In this document: one piece after another, positions 1 through 8,559 of the stretch
How positions within the stretch are numbered: the stretch's first letter is position 1
Layout of the letters: every line of letters begins with the position of its first letter
NCBI RefSeq assembly: GCF_009668025.1
Contig: NZ_WJXZ01000001.1
Location: forward strand, 1-64,000
Length of the DNA stretch: 64,000 nucleotides
Direction: 5' to 3'
Source of the DNA: Larkinella terrae
Lineage (GTDB): Bacteria > Bacteroidota > Bacteroidia > Cytophagales > Spirosomataceae
Notes under the pieces: model-generated
Seen by the model: only the letters and a program-made list of their open reading frames with translations
The model's database searches: none
Told to the model about the DNA's origin: nothing
Program-made: the position numbers and the translations under genes

Positions 1-22
1 CTTTACTCATAAGTGATTAGTA

Positions 23-119
23 TACGGTTTTCAGTATTCGGTTTACGGTAGCTGACGCGTTCATTAAATGTCAAATAACGAACGCGTCAGCCACCGTAAA
101 CCGAATACTGAAAACCGTA
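23..119. repeat. Long near-perfect inverted repeat (40-nt arms)
   Basis: The arms at 23-62 and 80-119 are reverse complements at 39 of 40 positions; the one mismatch is position 50. The loop at 63-79 is 17 nt and AT-rich. The element lies just past the stop of the minus-strand sugar isomerase, so it could act as a terminator, but the arms are far longer than a terminator needs. That looks more like a dispersed palindromic repeat. The 14-nt word ATTCGGTTTACGGT from the arm recurs at 35659-35672, and the arm core TGGCTGACGC recurs in the hairpin near 11060. Confidence 0.85.
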
Positions 120-129
120 AATCTTTAGT

Positions 130-1188
130 TTATTTAATCCCCAACTTCTTGTCACTGTACGAAAGGCAGTCGACAATGTTTTTCTCCTCAATGGCCAGCT
201 TTTCGTCGCCCGATAACTGGGAAACCCGGGGCAGCCCGGCCTTGTACGTCTGGGCCTTGACCATGCGCAGCGTGCGGTCCATGTCCGACTTCGGAATATC
301 ACCGAATGTCTCCCAATATTCTTTTTTCTGACACGGTATTTCCAGCGGATCGCGGGTGATCATTTCCAGGTTGAAGGTCACTGCCGGATTGTATTTTTTA
401 CAGAGGGCAATCATCTTCGGCAGGTCCAGAATCCCCTTCCCAAGCGGCACTTCCGACAGCAGAAAACCGTCGGCGTATTCGGCCACGCCCATGTCTTTGA
501 CGTGCGTCGTAAAAACGTACGGCGACAAGGTTTCCACCACCGTCATCGGCTCTTCGAGCAGAGCGATGCTGTTGCCAAAATCCAGCGTGACGCCAATCCA
601 CTCGCTACTCAATTGTTTCAGCACGGCCACCAGTTCCGTGGCCCGCCAGTCTTTGTGGTTTTCGACCGCCAGTTTGACCTTGTGTTTCCGCAGAATGGGC
701 TCCGCTAATTGCAGCGACACCAGCGCGTTTTTCTTCACATTCTGCCATTCTTCGTTGGAATGGTAGGTTTCGTAGCGTCGCCCGCTCGAGCAAACCGTCC
801 GCAGAATGGTCGCTCCGGCTTCTTTGGCGTTGATGACTTCCTGTTCAAAAGCCGCCACCTGTTCCGGTTTTTTGGGCAATCCAATGGACCCTTCCAGGTA
901 CAATCCCACTTTTTCGCGCTCGTTGCGGAGCTTTTTGGCAAAATCCGCCGACCAGTCTTTCACGACGGTTTGCACCCCGCCCGCGCCAATTTCCTTGCAA
1001 TGATCCACCAGTTCGATGGCATTCGTAAAACCGGGGTACTTGCTGCTGTCGATCTTTGAATTCCATCGAAAACCGTAGGAGTGCACCACCACGCCCATCG
1101 GCACGTCTTTCAGGAACGCGGGTAATTTAGGCAGCGAGAGCGCAAACGCTCCGGCGGCCGCTTTCTGGATAAATTCACGTCTGTACAT
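130..1188 (-). CDS. Tat-exported sugar phosphate isomerase/epimerase-like TIM-barrel protein
   Basis: This 352-residue protein belongs to the xylose-isomerase-like TIM-barrel (AP endonuclease 2) superfamily. The N-terminus carries RREFIQK at residues 3-9 followed by an Ala-rich hydrophobic stretch, a Tat-type signal, so the protein probably works in the periplasm. Likely metal ligands are Glu176 (LAVEN), Asp203 (TLDFGN), His229 (TTHVKD) and Glu275 (FNLEM), the pattern expected for this family. The substrate cannot be read from sequence. It lies 46 bp downstream of the haem-containing dehydrogenase-like gene on the same strand, so the pair is probably an operon, perhaps for periplasmic sugar oxidation or epimerisation. 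That pathway is inferred. Confidence 0.85.
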   Translation of the reverse strand: MYRREFIQKAAAGAFALSLPKLPAFLKDVPMGVVVHSYGFRWNSKIDSSKYPGFTNAIELVDHCKEIGAGGVQTVVKDWSADFAKKLRNEREKVGLYLEGSIGLPKKPEQVAAFEQEVINAKEAGATILRTVCSSGRRYETYHSNEEWQNVKKNALVSLQLAEPILRKHKVKLAVENHKDWRATELVAVLKQLSSEWIGVTLDFGNSIALLEEPMTVVETLSPYVFTTHVKDMGVAEYADGFLLSEVPLGKGILDLPKMIALCKKYNPAVTFNLEMITRDPLEIPCQKKEYWETFGDIPKSDMDRTLRMVKAQTYKAGLPRVSQLSGDEKLAIEEKNIVDCLSYSDKKLGIK

Positions 1189-1234
1189 GACAACTGCGGG
1201 TTTAGGAATAGTCTGATATTCAGTCCGGCCGGTA

Positions 1235-3784
1235 TTATTTCCCGACCGGAGTTTTGGCGTCCAGCATGTAAGTATTCAGTTCTTTAGCCGTCCAGGGCAC
1301 CACCCGCCCCTGCGAAGTGACGCGCGTCATGGCCACCGTCTGGCGGCCAATCGGACCGGCGTTGTTTCCCCATTCGTTGCGGATGTACATCAAAATAGAC
1401 GTAATCGACGCGTCGTCCATCGTCGAATGCGAGGGCATCACCGGCAGGATATCCGGCGCATTATATACTTTCTTGGCTACTTCCACCGGTCCTTCCATGC
1501 CGTGGAGCAGAATCAACGCCAGGCGTTTTTCATCACCCAGCACCCAGTCGGAGCCCACGAGCGGAGGGCCAAACCGGTTCAGACCGGCACCATCCGTCCC
1601 GTGGCAGCCCGAGCAGGTACTCAGGTAAAGCTGTCGTCCGGACGCAAACAACTTCTGCTCGTCGTCACTTAACAGGCTCTTTTTGGTCGCATTCGCTTTG
1701 ACCGCAGTATGGCCCGGCCATTCGAATAAAGCCGCCAGATTTTCCAAGCGTGAGGGTTCGATTCCGGAACCAGCACGCGCCAGCAGTTTGGGAGCAGCGT
1801 CCAGTTTGATCGGTTTTTTCGTCGTACTCCCCTGAATGGCCAGGCTGGTCAAAACCGCCTTTTCCTGCCAGCCCATTGGTTCTTTTTCCAGCAGCGTAAG
1901 CAGTGCCGACAGTTCCGCCGGATTCCGTTTCCGCACAATGGAGGTGGTCAGCATTTCCAGGAAAATTTCCTTCGCGGGCTCGTGGGTTTGCCATTGCGGG
2001 GCTTTCAACAGCGTTTGCAAAAACGCAAATTCCTGATTCTGAAGGCTGCTCAGGGCCGCATCGCGGATCAACGCGGTGGAGCCGTATGTATTCACAATCC
2101 CGGCCAGCAGTTGGTGCGACACCTTTGGATTCAGCAGTTCCGCCGTGAACGACATCTGAAGAATCTGCTCAATGGGCGCTTTTTCCCAACTACTCAGGAG
2201 TTGCTGTTCCAGCTTGGCCCGGACGGTTTTATCGGTCTTGGCAATCGGTTCCAGCAGCCGCAGGGCCGTCGTTTTAATCAGCGCATTCTCGTCGGTCAAC
2301 AAACCCAAAAGCAGTTGAGAGTCGCTCAGTTTCAGGCCGTCGAGCGTCCACAGGGCGTGAAACCGCCCCAGCGGATTTTCGCCTTTCCGGGCCAGTTCCA
2401 TCAACGGCTGCCGGACGGTTTTGTCGTTTCGCTCGACCAGTAACCGCTGCGCCATGTCCCGGTACCAGCCGTCCGGATTCGACAATTCCCGCACCAGGTC
2501 CGCCGACGTCGCTTTCGACAGTTTTACCGGTTTGGCCGGTTTCCAGTTTTCGGGTACAATCCGCCAGATGCGGCCTTTGTTGACCGGCAAAACCAGGTGC
2601 CGGTTCAGCGTTTGCTCCCGCAAATACGGCGTGACGTACGCTTTGTGCTGAATCAGCCCGCGATACATGTCGGCGACATACAACGCGCCATCCGGGCCGG
2701 TGGCCTGAAAAACCGGTCGAAACCGCTCGTCGGTCGATGCCAGAAATTCGCGACCCGGATGCGGATCTTTCGCGCTGATCAGGATTCCGTTTTCCTCCAC
2801 CACATTGCGTTTGATCAAATTGCCGGAGGGTTCGCAGACGAATACATTGCCGTAATACTCTCTGGGTAAGGCGGTTCCGCGGTAAAACAGGGGTGAACAG
2901 GCCGCCGTAAATTCCAGCAAACGTCCTTCCTTGTCCAGCGTTCCGGGAATATAGCCCCGGTTGACCGCCGGATTGGGCCGGATCGGATACACCCGCCGGT
3001 CGATCGTCAGACCGTGGTCGATACCGGTAGTGGGCGTGTGGTTTTTATTCCGCGACAGGTAGTTGGGCGGCACCAGATCGGCGTGGAGCTGCGACCAGTT
3101 GTAGTTGTAATAAAGCCGTCCTTCGTCGTCATGACTGATGCCCCATTGCCCCCGGAATTCGGTGCTGTCGCGCTCCCACTTTCCATTGTTCAGCCGGTAA
3201 CGAAGCCGGGATTTAGCGTTGTAGTACCAGTTGTCCATGCCGCGCCAGAGGCCGTTGCCGGAGTGTTCGGGCAAACCGCTTCCGGCGTACGAGGGATCGA
3301 TCAGCGTTTTCGAATCCGCTTTCAGATCGCCGTTGGTGTCTTTCGTCAGCCATAACTGGCTGTTTTCGGCCACCAGAGCCCCGCCCGGAATCAACGCGAT
3401 GGAACGCGGCAGAATCAGGCTGTCCATGTAAACCGTACTGGCGTCCATCTGCCCGTCGCCGTTTGTATCTTCCAGCACCGAAATCCGCCCGACCGGTTTG
3501 TCTTCGCCGGTACCGTCGATGTTGGGCATAAAACCGCGCATTTCCACTACCCACAAGCGTCCATCTTCGTCAAAAGTCAGCACGACCGGGTCTTCCACCA
3601 TGGGTTCGGCAGCCACCAGCTGCACATTCAAACCCGGCTCAATCCGGAACGTTGCCAGTTCTTCGGCGGGCGTTTTGGCCGGTGAAGGGCCCTCATCCCA
3701 GGTCGATACGAAGCTGGTTTTAAAACTCAGCAGACCCAGAAGGCCGATTCCGATGAAATAGCTATAGGAAATGCGCTGGCGCAT
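1235..3784 (-). CDS. PVC-type haem-binding membrane dehydrogenase-like protein with HEAT-like repeats and C-terminal cytochrome c
   Basis: This 849-residue protein starts with a hydrophobic signal or anchor at about residues 5-25. Residues 40-420 form a beta-propeller glucose/sorbosone dehydrogenase-like domain, with phrases such as DEDGRLWVVEMRG and GPDGALYVADMYRG. Residues 430-660 are leucine-rich helical repeats of HEAT type. The C-terminus is a cytochrome c domain with CSGCH at 724-728 and a probable axial Met783 (LPVMP). This matches the putative membrane-bound dehydrogenase plus haem family common in Planctomycetes and Bacteroidota. It probably oxidises a carbohydrate in the periplasm and passes electrons to the haem; the substrate is unknown. 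It is the first gene of a likely two-gene operon with the downstream sugar isomerase. Confidence 0.85.
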   Translation of the reverse strand: MRQRISYSYFIGIGLLGLLSFKTSFVSTWDEGPSPAKTPAEELATFRIEPGLNVQLVAAEPMVEDPVVLTFDEDGRLWVVEMRGFMPNIDGTGEDKPVGRISVLEDTNGDGQMDASTVYMDSLILPRSIALIPGGALVAENSQLWLTKDTNGDLKADSKTLIDPSYAGSGLPEHSGNGLWRGMDNWYYNAKSRLRYRLNNGKWERDSTEFRGQWGISHDDEGRLYYNYNWSQLHADLVPPNYLSRNKNHTPTTGIDHGLTIDRRVYPIRPNPAVNRGYIPGTLDKEGRLLEFTAACSPLFYRGTALPREYYGNVFVCEPSGNLIKRNVVEENGILISAKDPHPGREFLASTDERFRPVFQATGPDGALYVADMYRGLIQHKAYVTPYLREQTLNRHLVLPVNKGRIWRIVPENWKPAKPVKLSKATSADLVRELSNPDGWYRDMAQRLLVERNDKTVRQPLMELARKGENPLGRFHALWTLDGLKLSDSQLLLGLLTDENALIKTTALRLLEPIAKTDKTVRAKLEQQLLSSWEKAPIEQILQMSFTAELLNPKVSHQLLAGIVNTYGSTALIRDAALSSLQNQEFAFLQTLLKAPQWQTHEPAKEIFLEMLTTSIVRKRNPAELSALLTLLEKEPMGWQEKAVLTSLAIQGSTTKKPIKLDAAPKLLARAGSGIEPSRLENLAALFEWPGHTAVKANATKKSLLSDDEQKLFASGRQLYLSTCSGCHGTDGAGLNRFGPPLVGSDWVLGDEKRLALILLHGMEGPVEVAKKVYNAPDILPVMPSHSTMDDASITSILMYIRNEWGNNAGPIGRQTVAMTRVTSQGRVVPWTAKELNTYMLDAKTPVGK

Positions 3785-4046
3785 AAGACGCTTTTTGTCA
3801 TTATTACATAATAAAGATTTTTTAGAAAAATACTACTCATGAACCGCCAACAAATGTGGGGCGGTTCTGTTGGGTCAATCGTGAAACTCCGTGTCAAAAC
3901 CGGTATCTGTGGCCAATGGCCGAATTCCTGAATACGAAGTAAATACCGCGTAAAAAAGCACGACCGCTCTTCAACGGATTTGAGAAGAAATAGAAATCTG
4001 TCGGCGGTCGAAAATTGATTGAAATCTCGTAACTTACTGCTGAAAA

Positions 4047-4088
4047 TCACGGAATTCAGTGACAAGGAAATCACCGAATTCGGTGATT
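4047..4088 (+). promoter_or_regulatory. Tandem palindromic operators upstream of the methyltransferase
   Basis: Two related palindromes lie 24 bp apart: TCACGGAATTCAGTGA at 4047-4062 (imperfect) and a perfect 20-bp palindrome, AATCACCGAATTCGGTGATT, at 4069-4088. They share TCACsGAATTCrGTGA. The second is centred about 34 bp before a TACCTTTG element, overlapping the expected -33 region. This is the arrangement of a dimeric regulator binding side by side. The regulator is not encoded next door. Confidence 0.7.
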
Positions 4089-4108
4089 ATTCGGGCCGGA
4101 ACAACGCC

Positions 4109-4116
4109 TACCTTTG
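4109..4116 (+). promoter_or_regulatory. Candidate -7 promoter element (TACCTTTG)
   Basis: TACCTTTG fits the Bacteroidota -7 consensus TAnnTTTG. It lies 71 bp before the methyltransferase start codon. There is no TTTG at -33; the perfect palindrome occupies that region instead, which fits activator dependence or direct repression. No transcript start is known. Confidence 0.55.
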
Positions 4117-4187
4117 TACCGGATTTACAGCACAGGAAACTTTTTGTAACCAAACCAATCATTCACGCTACTTTTAAGCAACAAATA

Positions 4188-5000
4188 ATGAATCCAAACA
4201 AAGCATTGTGGGAAAAAGGCGACTTCACCCGCCTGTCCGAAAACATGCGGGAAAGCGGTGCCGCCCTGATCGACAAAATCGGTGTTACCAAGGGCATGAA
4301 CGTGCTGGACCTGGGATGCGGAGATGGCACGACGGCGATCCCTTCCGCCAAACTGGGAGCGAATGTTCTCGGCGTTGATATCGCCCGCAACCTGGTCGCA
4401 GCCGGTAACAAGCGCGCCCAGAGCGAAGGATTGACCAACTGCACCTTCCAGGAAGGCGATGCCACGAATCTGAGTGAGTTGAAAGATCAGTCTTTTGATC
4501 TGGTTGTCAGCATCTTCGGTGCCATGTTTGCCCCTAAACCGTTCGACGTTGCCAAAGAAATGGTGCGGGTGACCAAGCCGGGCGGCCGCATCGTGATGGG
4601 TAACTGGATTCCGGGAGATCCCACGCTGGTAGCCCAGATCCTGCGGATCAGCTCCGCCTACACGCCACCGCCACCGGAAGGCTTCATCAGTCCCATGCTG
4701 TGGGGCGTTGAGCGTCAGGTGCTGGAACGCTTCGGGCAGGCCGGTATTCCGGAATCGAATATTTCCTTTGAGAAGGATAGCTATACCTTCAAGGCGCCCA
4801 TTCCACCGGCCGACTTCCTGGCCCTGTTCCGAAACTATTACGGCCCGACCATGAACGCCTTTGAAGCTGCGGAAAAAGAAGGAAAAGCCGAAGATCTGCA
4901 ACGTGAACTGGAAGCGCTGTTTGCCAGCCAGAATACGAGCACGGACCCGAATTCTACCGCTATTTCGGCTACTTTCTTACGGGTAACCGTGGTCCGTTAA
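4188..5000 (+). CDS. Class I SAM-dependent methyltransferase
   Basis: The protein is 270 residues from the ATG at 4188. I prefer this start because the frame upstream runs through the promoter and operators. Motif I is VLDLGCGDG at residues 39-47, followed by the acidic VLGVD and the DLVVSIFGAMF and VRVTKPGGRIVMGNW segments of the UbiE/Methyltransf_11 fold. It has no signal peptide and is cytosolic. The substrate is not evident; ubiquinone/menaquinone-type or small-molecule methylation are possible. It is a single-gene transcript between tandem palindromes upstream and a strong terminator downstream. The palindromes suggest tight, inducible control. Confidence 0.85.
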   Translation: MNPNKALWEKGDFTRLSENMRESGAALIDKIGVTKGMNVLDLGCGDGTTAIPSAKLGANVLGVDIARNLVAAGNKRAQSEGLTNCTFQEGDATNLSELKDQSFDLVVSIFGAMFAPKPFDVAKEMVRVTKPGGRIVMGNWIPGDPTLVAQILRISSAYTPPPPEGFISPMLWGVERQVLERFGQAGIPESNISFEKDSYTFKAPIPPADFLALFRNYYGPTMNAFEAAEKEGKAEDLQRELEALFASQNTSTDPNSTAISATFLRVTVVR

Positions 5001-5020
5001 GGGAATTAGATCGCTATTTT

Positions 5021-5060
5021 GCCAAAAACCAGCCTGATCAGGCTGGTTTTTGGCTTTTCA
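5021..5060. terminator. Bidirectional rho-independent terminator
   Basis: Positions 5021-5054 are a perfect palindrome with 17-nt arms. The arms carry AAAAA/TTTTT next to the GC-rich core, giving a U-tract in either direction. It follows the methyltransferase stop by 20 bp and faces the 3' end of the lycopene cyclase gene, so it can serve both convergent transcripts. Confidence 0.85.
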
Positions 5061-5099
5061 AGCAATGAGCTTTTGAGCGCAAACAATTCTTCAACAGTC

Positions 5100-6260
5100 T
5101 CAAATCCGGAAAATTCGCTTCCGCATCACGTCCAGCGCTGCGATGGTAAAAGCCCCTAACGGAACCGTCGTCATAATTTTAAGGTCTTCGGCAAAGGTGG
5201 TGTCTTCGTCCAGAAACCGGAAAATCTGGGTGGGCGGGTTCCGTTGGTACAGCCGAGTAAACACATCATCGGCGGGGTGACGGCGTTTCTGCAACACGTT
5301 CAGCAGAACACTGTCCAGAAACTGCTTGAAAAAGCGTCGCAAGGGCGGTTTGTGACGTTTCGGTTTGCCGCTAGCCACCATGTTCTGGACGATTTCGTGC
5401 AAATACCGCTGGGTTCGCTGAAAGGTGTAGCCGGTGGAAGGTTTGGTGTAACCGCCCGCCGTGCCGATCCGAACGACGTGCTTGCCCGGTCGTTCGCTGG
5501 TGGGCTCGTCCGACATGGGGATGATGCCGAATTCCGTTTCCTGAATCGCGTATCCTCCCGTATCCAGAAACCGGTCGATGTAGCTCAGCAAGGCGGTTTC
5601 GTATTGTTCGTCCGACAGCAACTGGTCGTTGAAAATGGTGTATTCGACCAGAGCCGTCCGCTCATCGAAGGGCAGAATGTACAAAAACCGGCAGTCGCCC
5701 TGCTGATCGACCCGGAAATCCATCATTCGCGGTTTCCCGACGTCGAAACACGGCTTTTCGGTCGTAATGGTCCAGCCTTTGAAGTGCTGCCAGAGGTTGT
5801 GGTTTTCGGGTTTGTTCAGTTTCAGGGCGTGGGTGCTGTCGAAAACGAAGTCGGCGATGTACGGTTCGTCGTCGGCAATGACAAAACCGCCCTGCGGAGT
5901 ATCCTTCACGCGATTAACGGTTACCTGTCGAAACTCGATGGACGGAAACCGGGCCAGGTGCGTTTTCATGAATTCGTAGAAATCGATGCCCCGGAGCATT
6001 TTGTATTGGTAATCCCCGATGTCGAGCGCCCCGCTGAAGGTGGTTCCGATGAACTCGACGGTGTTCCATTTCCGGAATAAAATCGACTCAAAAGGCCCTT
6101 CCTGTTTCTCCCAGAAACACCAGGTCCGGTCGTTGCGCGACTTGGTTTCTTTGTCCAGAATCAGAATGGAGCGGTCGCGCAGGGGCGAAAGACTCAGGTA
6201 ATACGCCAGACTCAATCCGGCCATTCCTCCCCCCGCGATGATGAAGTCGTATTTTTTCAT
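5100..6260 (-). CDS. crtY: Lycopene beta-cyclase family flavoprotein
   Basis: The protein is 386 residues from the ATG at 6260; the frame continues upstream but lacks homology-like sequence there. The N-terminus is a classic dinucleotide-binding fold (YDFIIAGGGMAGLSLAYYL, GGGMAG at 10-15). DRTWCFWEK near residue 45-55 and GTAGGYTKPSTGYTF near residue 270 are hallmark CrtY-type lycopene cyclase motifs. It converts lycopene to beta-carotene at the membrane, consistent with a pigmented Cytophagales strain. No other carotenoid gene is adjacent. The upstream lipA gene ends in its own terminator (6293-6341), so crtY probably has a separate promoter in 6261-6292. Confidence 0.88.
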   Translation of the reverse strand: MKKYDFIIAGGGMAGLSLAYYLSLSPLRDRSILILDKETKSRNDRTWCFWEKQEGPFESILFRKWNTVEFIGTTFSGALDIGDYQYKMLRGIDFYEFMKTHLARFPSIEFRQVTVNRVKDTPQGGFVIADDEPYIADFVFDSTHALKLNKPENHNLWQHFKGWTITTEKPCFDVGKPRMMDFRVDQQGDCRFLYILPFDERTALVEYTIFNDQLLSDEQYETALLSYIDRFLDTGGYAIQETEFGIIPMSDEPTSERPGKHVVRIGTAGGYTKPSTGYTFQRTQRYLHEIVQNMVASGKPKRHKPPLRRFFKQFLDSVLLNVLQKRRHPADDVFTRLYQRNPPTQIFRFLDEDTTFAEDLKIMTTVPLGAFTIAALDVMRKRIFRI

Positions 6261-6292
6261 TCCTAACCAATAAACAGAAAAAGTAGGAAACG

Positions 6293-6341
6293 AAAAAGGG
6301 CGGAGCAGAAAAAGGCTTAAAAACCTATTTCCACTCCGCCC
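6293..6341 (-). terminator. Rho-independent terminator after lipA
   Basis: On the minus strand an 8-bp GC stem (GGGCGGAG at 6341-6334 pairing with CTCCGCCC at 6305-6298) is followed by five T residues (6297-6293). It lies 31 bp beyond the lipA stop codon and before the crtY start, separating the two genes. Confidence 0.7.
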
Positions 6342-6371
6342 GCTTCTCAAGTACGGCGGTTTTATGCCTTC

Positions 6372-7250
6372 TCAGACATTCACATGGCGCTCGGCGTGGT
6401 ACGAAGACCGCACCAAAGGGCCCGATTCGACGTATTTTAACCCGCGCTTCAGGCCTTCTTCGCGGTACATGGCAAATTTTTCGGGGTGAATCCACTCGAT
6501 CACTTCGTGGTGCATCTTGGTGGGTTGGAGGTATTGACCCAACGTCAGAATGTCCAGTCCGTTTTCGACCAGGTCATCTATGGCTTTCAGCACCTCGTCG
6601 GTAGTTTCGCCCAAGCCCAGCATGATGCCCGATTTGGTCCGCTGGCCGTATTCCTTGGTCCGGCGGATCTGTTCCAGACTGCGTTCGTACCGAGCCTGCG
6701 GGCGAACCCGGCGGTACAGCCGCTCCACGGTTTCCATGTTGTGCGAAACCACTTCCTGACCGGCTTCAATCATCCGGGTCAGGGCGTCCCAGTTTCCTTT
6801 CGTATCCGGAATCAGCGTTTCGATGGTCGTCGTTGGCGACACTTCTTTCACCGCCCGGACGGTCTGGTACCAGATTTCGGCTCCGCGGTCTTTCAGTTCG
6901 TCCCGGTTGACGGAGGTAATCACGGCGTGTTTGACTTTCATCAGCAGAATGGCCTCGGCCACCCGGCGGGGTTCGTCGGTATCGTATTCGTTCGGACGGC
7001 CGGTTGCCACGGCGCAGAACGTACAACTCCGCGTGCAGACGTTGCCCAGAATCATGAACGTAGCCGTGCCAGCGCCCCAGCATTCGCCCATGTTCGGACA
7101 GTTTCCGCTTTCGCAGATGGTATGTAATTGATAGGTATCGACTAACTTACGGACTTTGGCGTATTCCGGGCCAATGGGCAGTTTTACCCGCAGCCAATCA
7201 GGGCGTTTCTTACGCTGTTGTTCGGAGGGTATTACGGGAAGTTCAATCAT
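6372..7250 (-). CDS. lipA: Lipoyl synthase
   Basis: LipA is a radical-SAM enzyme that inserts two sulfurs into octanoyl groups on lipoyl-dependent enzymes. From the ATG at 7250 the protein has 292 residues. This start has a GAGG about seven bases upstream (7257-7260) and is preferred over an in-frame TTG at 7262. Both iron-sulfur motifs are intact: Cys46, Cys51, Cys57 (CX4CX5C, auxiliary cluster) and Cys72, Cys76, Cys79 (CX3CX2C, radical SAM). The C-terminal RSSYHA supplies the conserved serine ligand. Length and motifs are normal for the family. No lipB or lipoyl-enzyme gene is nearby. Confidence 0.96.
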   Translation of the reverse strand: MIELPVIPSEQQRKKRPDWLRVKLPIGPEYAKVRKLVDTYQLHTICESGNCPNMGECWGAGTATFMILGNVCTRSCTFCAVATGRPNEYDTDEPRRVAEAILLMKVKHAVITSVNRDELKDRGAEIWYQTVRAVKEVSPTTTIETLIPDTKGNWDALTRMIEAGQEVVSHNMETVERLYRRVRPQARYERSLEQIRRTKEYGQRTKSGIMLGLGETTDEVLKAIDDLVENGLDILTLGQYLQPTKMHHEVIEWIHPEKFAMYREEGLKRGLKYVESGPLVRSSYHAERHVNV

Positions 7251-7426
7251 AGCAAACCTCAATCCAGTTTTTTACACAATGGATTTTCGGGAAGTAAAGT
7301 TCGGGAAAAAGGGGAAAGAACAAAAACGAAACGACGACCCGGCGATTTCGGGATTTCCGAATCCGCGTTAGGCAACACTTTATCGAAGTAAAGATCAATT
7401 TCCGGTCGATAAGCGCTCCTTTGGAC

Positions 7427-8131
7427 TTATTTTCCGGCCGCCGATACGCCGTGGCAAAGCGGAATCGCCGGTTCGGAAGAACTCGTTAGGGGAGTCATGT
7501 AAATACCCCGAATCACGAGCACAATTCCCAGGCCGACGGCAAGCAGGGGCATCATTTTCACAAACCGCTGCCGTAAGCGCATGGAAAAAAAAGCCGGAAC
7601 CAACCGAATTGCCAGCAGGGCGGGCACGGTTCCGATCCCGAAAAGCAGCATGTAAACCGCACTACCCAGGGCATTTCCCATAACCACCGCTCCGGCCAAC
7701 GCGATATAAACCGAACCACAGGGCAACAAACCGTTCAGAAATCCCATCACCGCAAAAGCGCCCGGTGAAGGCGTTTTCAAAACCGCTGCCAGGGGTCCAA
7801 CCAGCCAGTGCATGGCTTTCGGAGCGGCCAATCCCCCAAACCGCCCCCGAATTACGACGGTCCACCCGATCAGGAATAAGCCCGCAGCAATCGACAGCGG
7901 CCGTTGCATCCCGATAAAAAGCAAGCCCTGACCCAGACTGCCCAGCGCCATCCCCAAACCCGCATACGCCAGAATCCGGCCCAGGTGGTACAATCCCACA
8001 CCGAGCCAGCGCTGCGCCACGGGCAATCGCCCGACCGGAAGCGCCATCGCCAGCGGTCCGCACATGCCCACGCAGTGCAAACTTCCGACGAGCCCCAGCA
8101 TCAGGGCGGAAAAGGTCCAGGCGGTGGCCAT
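7427..8131 (-). CDS. Sulfite exporter TauE/SafE family protein of the cco cluster (CcoA/RdxH-like role)
   Basis: This 234-residue integral membrane protein has about six hydrophobic segments. The N-terminus carries SLHCVGMCGPLAMA at 17-30, a Cys/His/Met pattern found in the DUF2475/SafE-like proteins (Urease accessory UreH-like) beside cbb3 oxidase genes. It is the last gene of the ccoS-ccoNO-ccoQ-ccoP-ccoG-ccoH series, three bases after ccoH, so it is almost certainly cotranscribed. A role in metal (copper) handling or cytochrome maturation for the oxidase is inferred from position and the Cys/Met motif. The annotated name sulfite exporter is probably misleading. Confidence 0.85.
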   Translation of the reverse strand: MATAWTFSALMLGLVGSLHCVGMCGPLAMALPVGRLPVAQRWLGVGLYHLGRILAYAGLGMALGSLGQGLLFIGMQRPLSIAAGLFLIGWTVVIRGRFGGLAAPKAMHWLVGPLAAVLKTPSPGAFAVMGFLNGLLPCGSVYIALAGAVVMGNALGSAVYMLLFGIGTVPALLAIRLVPAFFSMRLRQRFVKMMPLLAVGLGIVLVIRGIYMTPLTSSSEPAIPLCHGVSAAGK

Positions 8132-8134
8132 GAC

Positions 8135-8557
8135 TTATGGTATCTGTAAAGTTTGTTCGTGGTAAAACGTTTGCCCATCCGCCGTCCAGCTCAGCTGCAA
8201 CCGCCAGAGTCCTTTGGACAAAGCTGCCGTTGAAACGGTTTGCCGACCGGTTTTGAGCCGAATCGTTTGGTCCCGTTGCCGATCGGCGGGGCAGTAGAAC
8301 GTCAGTTGGCCCTGTTCCCAGCCCGCCGGAAGCTGCAAATAGAGTTCCTGCCGAACCTCATCAAAATGCAGCGGATTCGGCTGATTTAGCCGGGCGGTGC
8401 GGGCCCGGCGGTCAATGTGTTGCTGGTAGGCGATTTCGTCCTGGTAGTAATCGTCCCGCACCAGATCAACGTGCTGGCGAGTCATCAGCACGACCATCGT
8501 ACCGATAAAACCGGCAAACAGAACAAAAACAAGTACAATCGATTTTCCCCAGTTCAT
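8135..8557 (-). CDS. ccoH: FixH/CcoH family cbb3 oxidase assembly protein
   Basis: The 140-residue protein has one N-terminal transmembrane helix (residues 5-27) and an exported beta-rich domain, the FixH/CcoH layout. The YYQDEIAYQQHIDRRARTA segment after the helix is typical. It assists maturation of the cbb3 oxidase, in other bacteria by associating with CcoN and the copper ATPase. It starts two bases after ccoG ends and is followed three bases later by the SafE-like gene, so translation is likely coupled. Confidence 0.88.
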   Translation of the reverse strand: MNWGKSIVLVFVLFAGFIGTMVVLMTRQHVDLVRDDYYQDEIAYQQHIDRRARTARLNQPNPLHFDEVRQELYLQLPAGWEQGQLTFYCPADRQRDQTIRLKTGRQTVSTAALSKGLWRLQLSWTADGQTFYHEQTLQIP

Positions 8558-8559
8558 GA

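Noticed and set aside
4059-4187. Upstream extension of the methyltransferase gene
   Set aside because: It crosses two operator palindromes and a -7-like element; the fold starts after the ATG at 4188.
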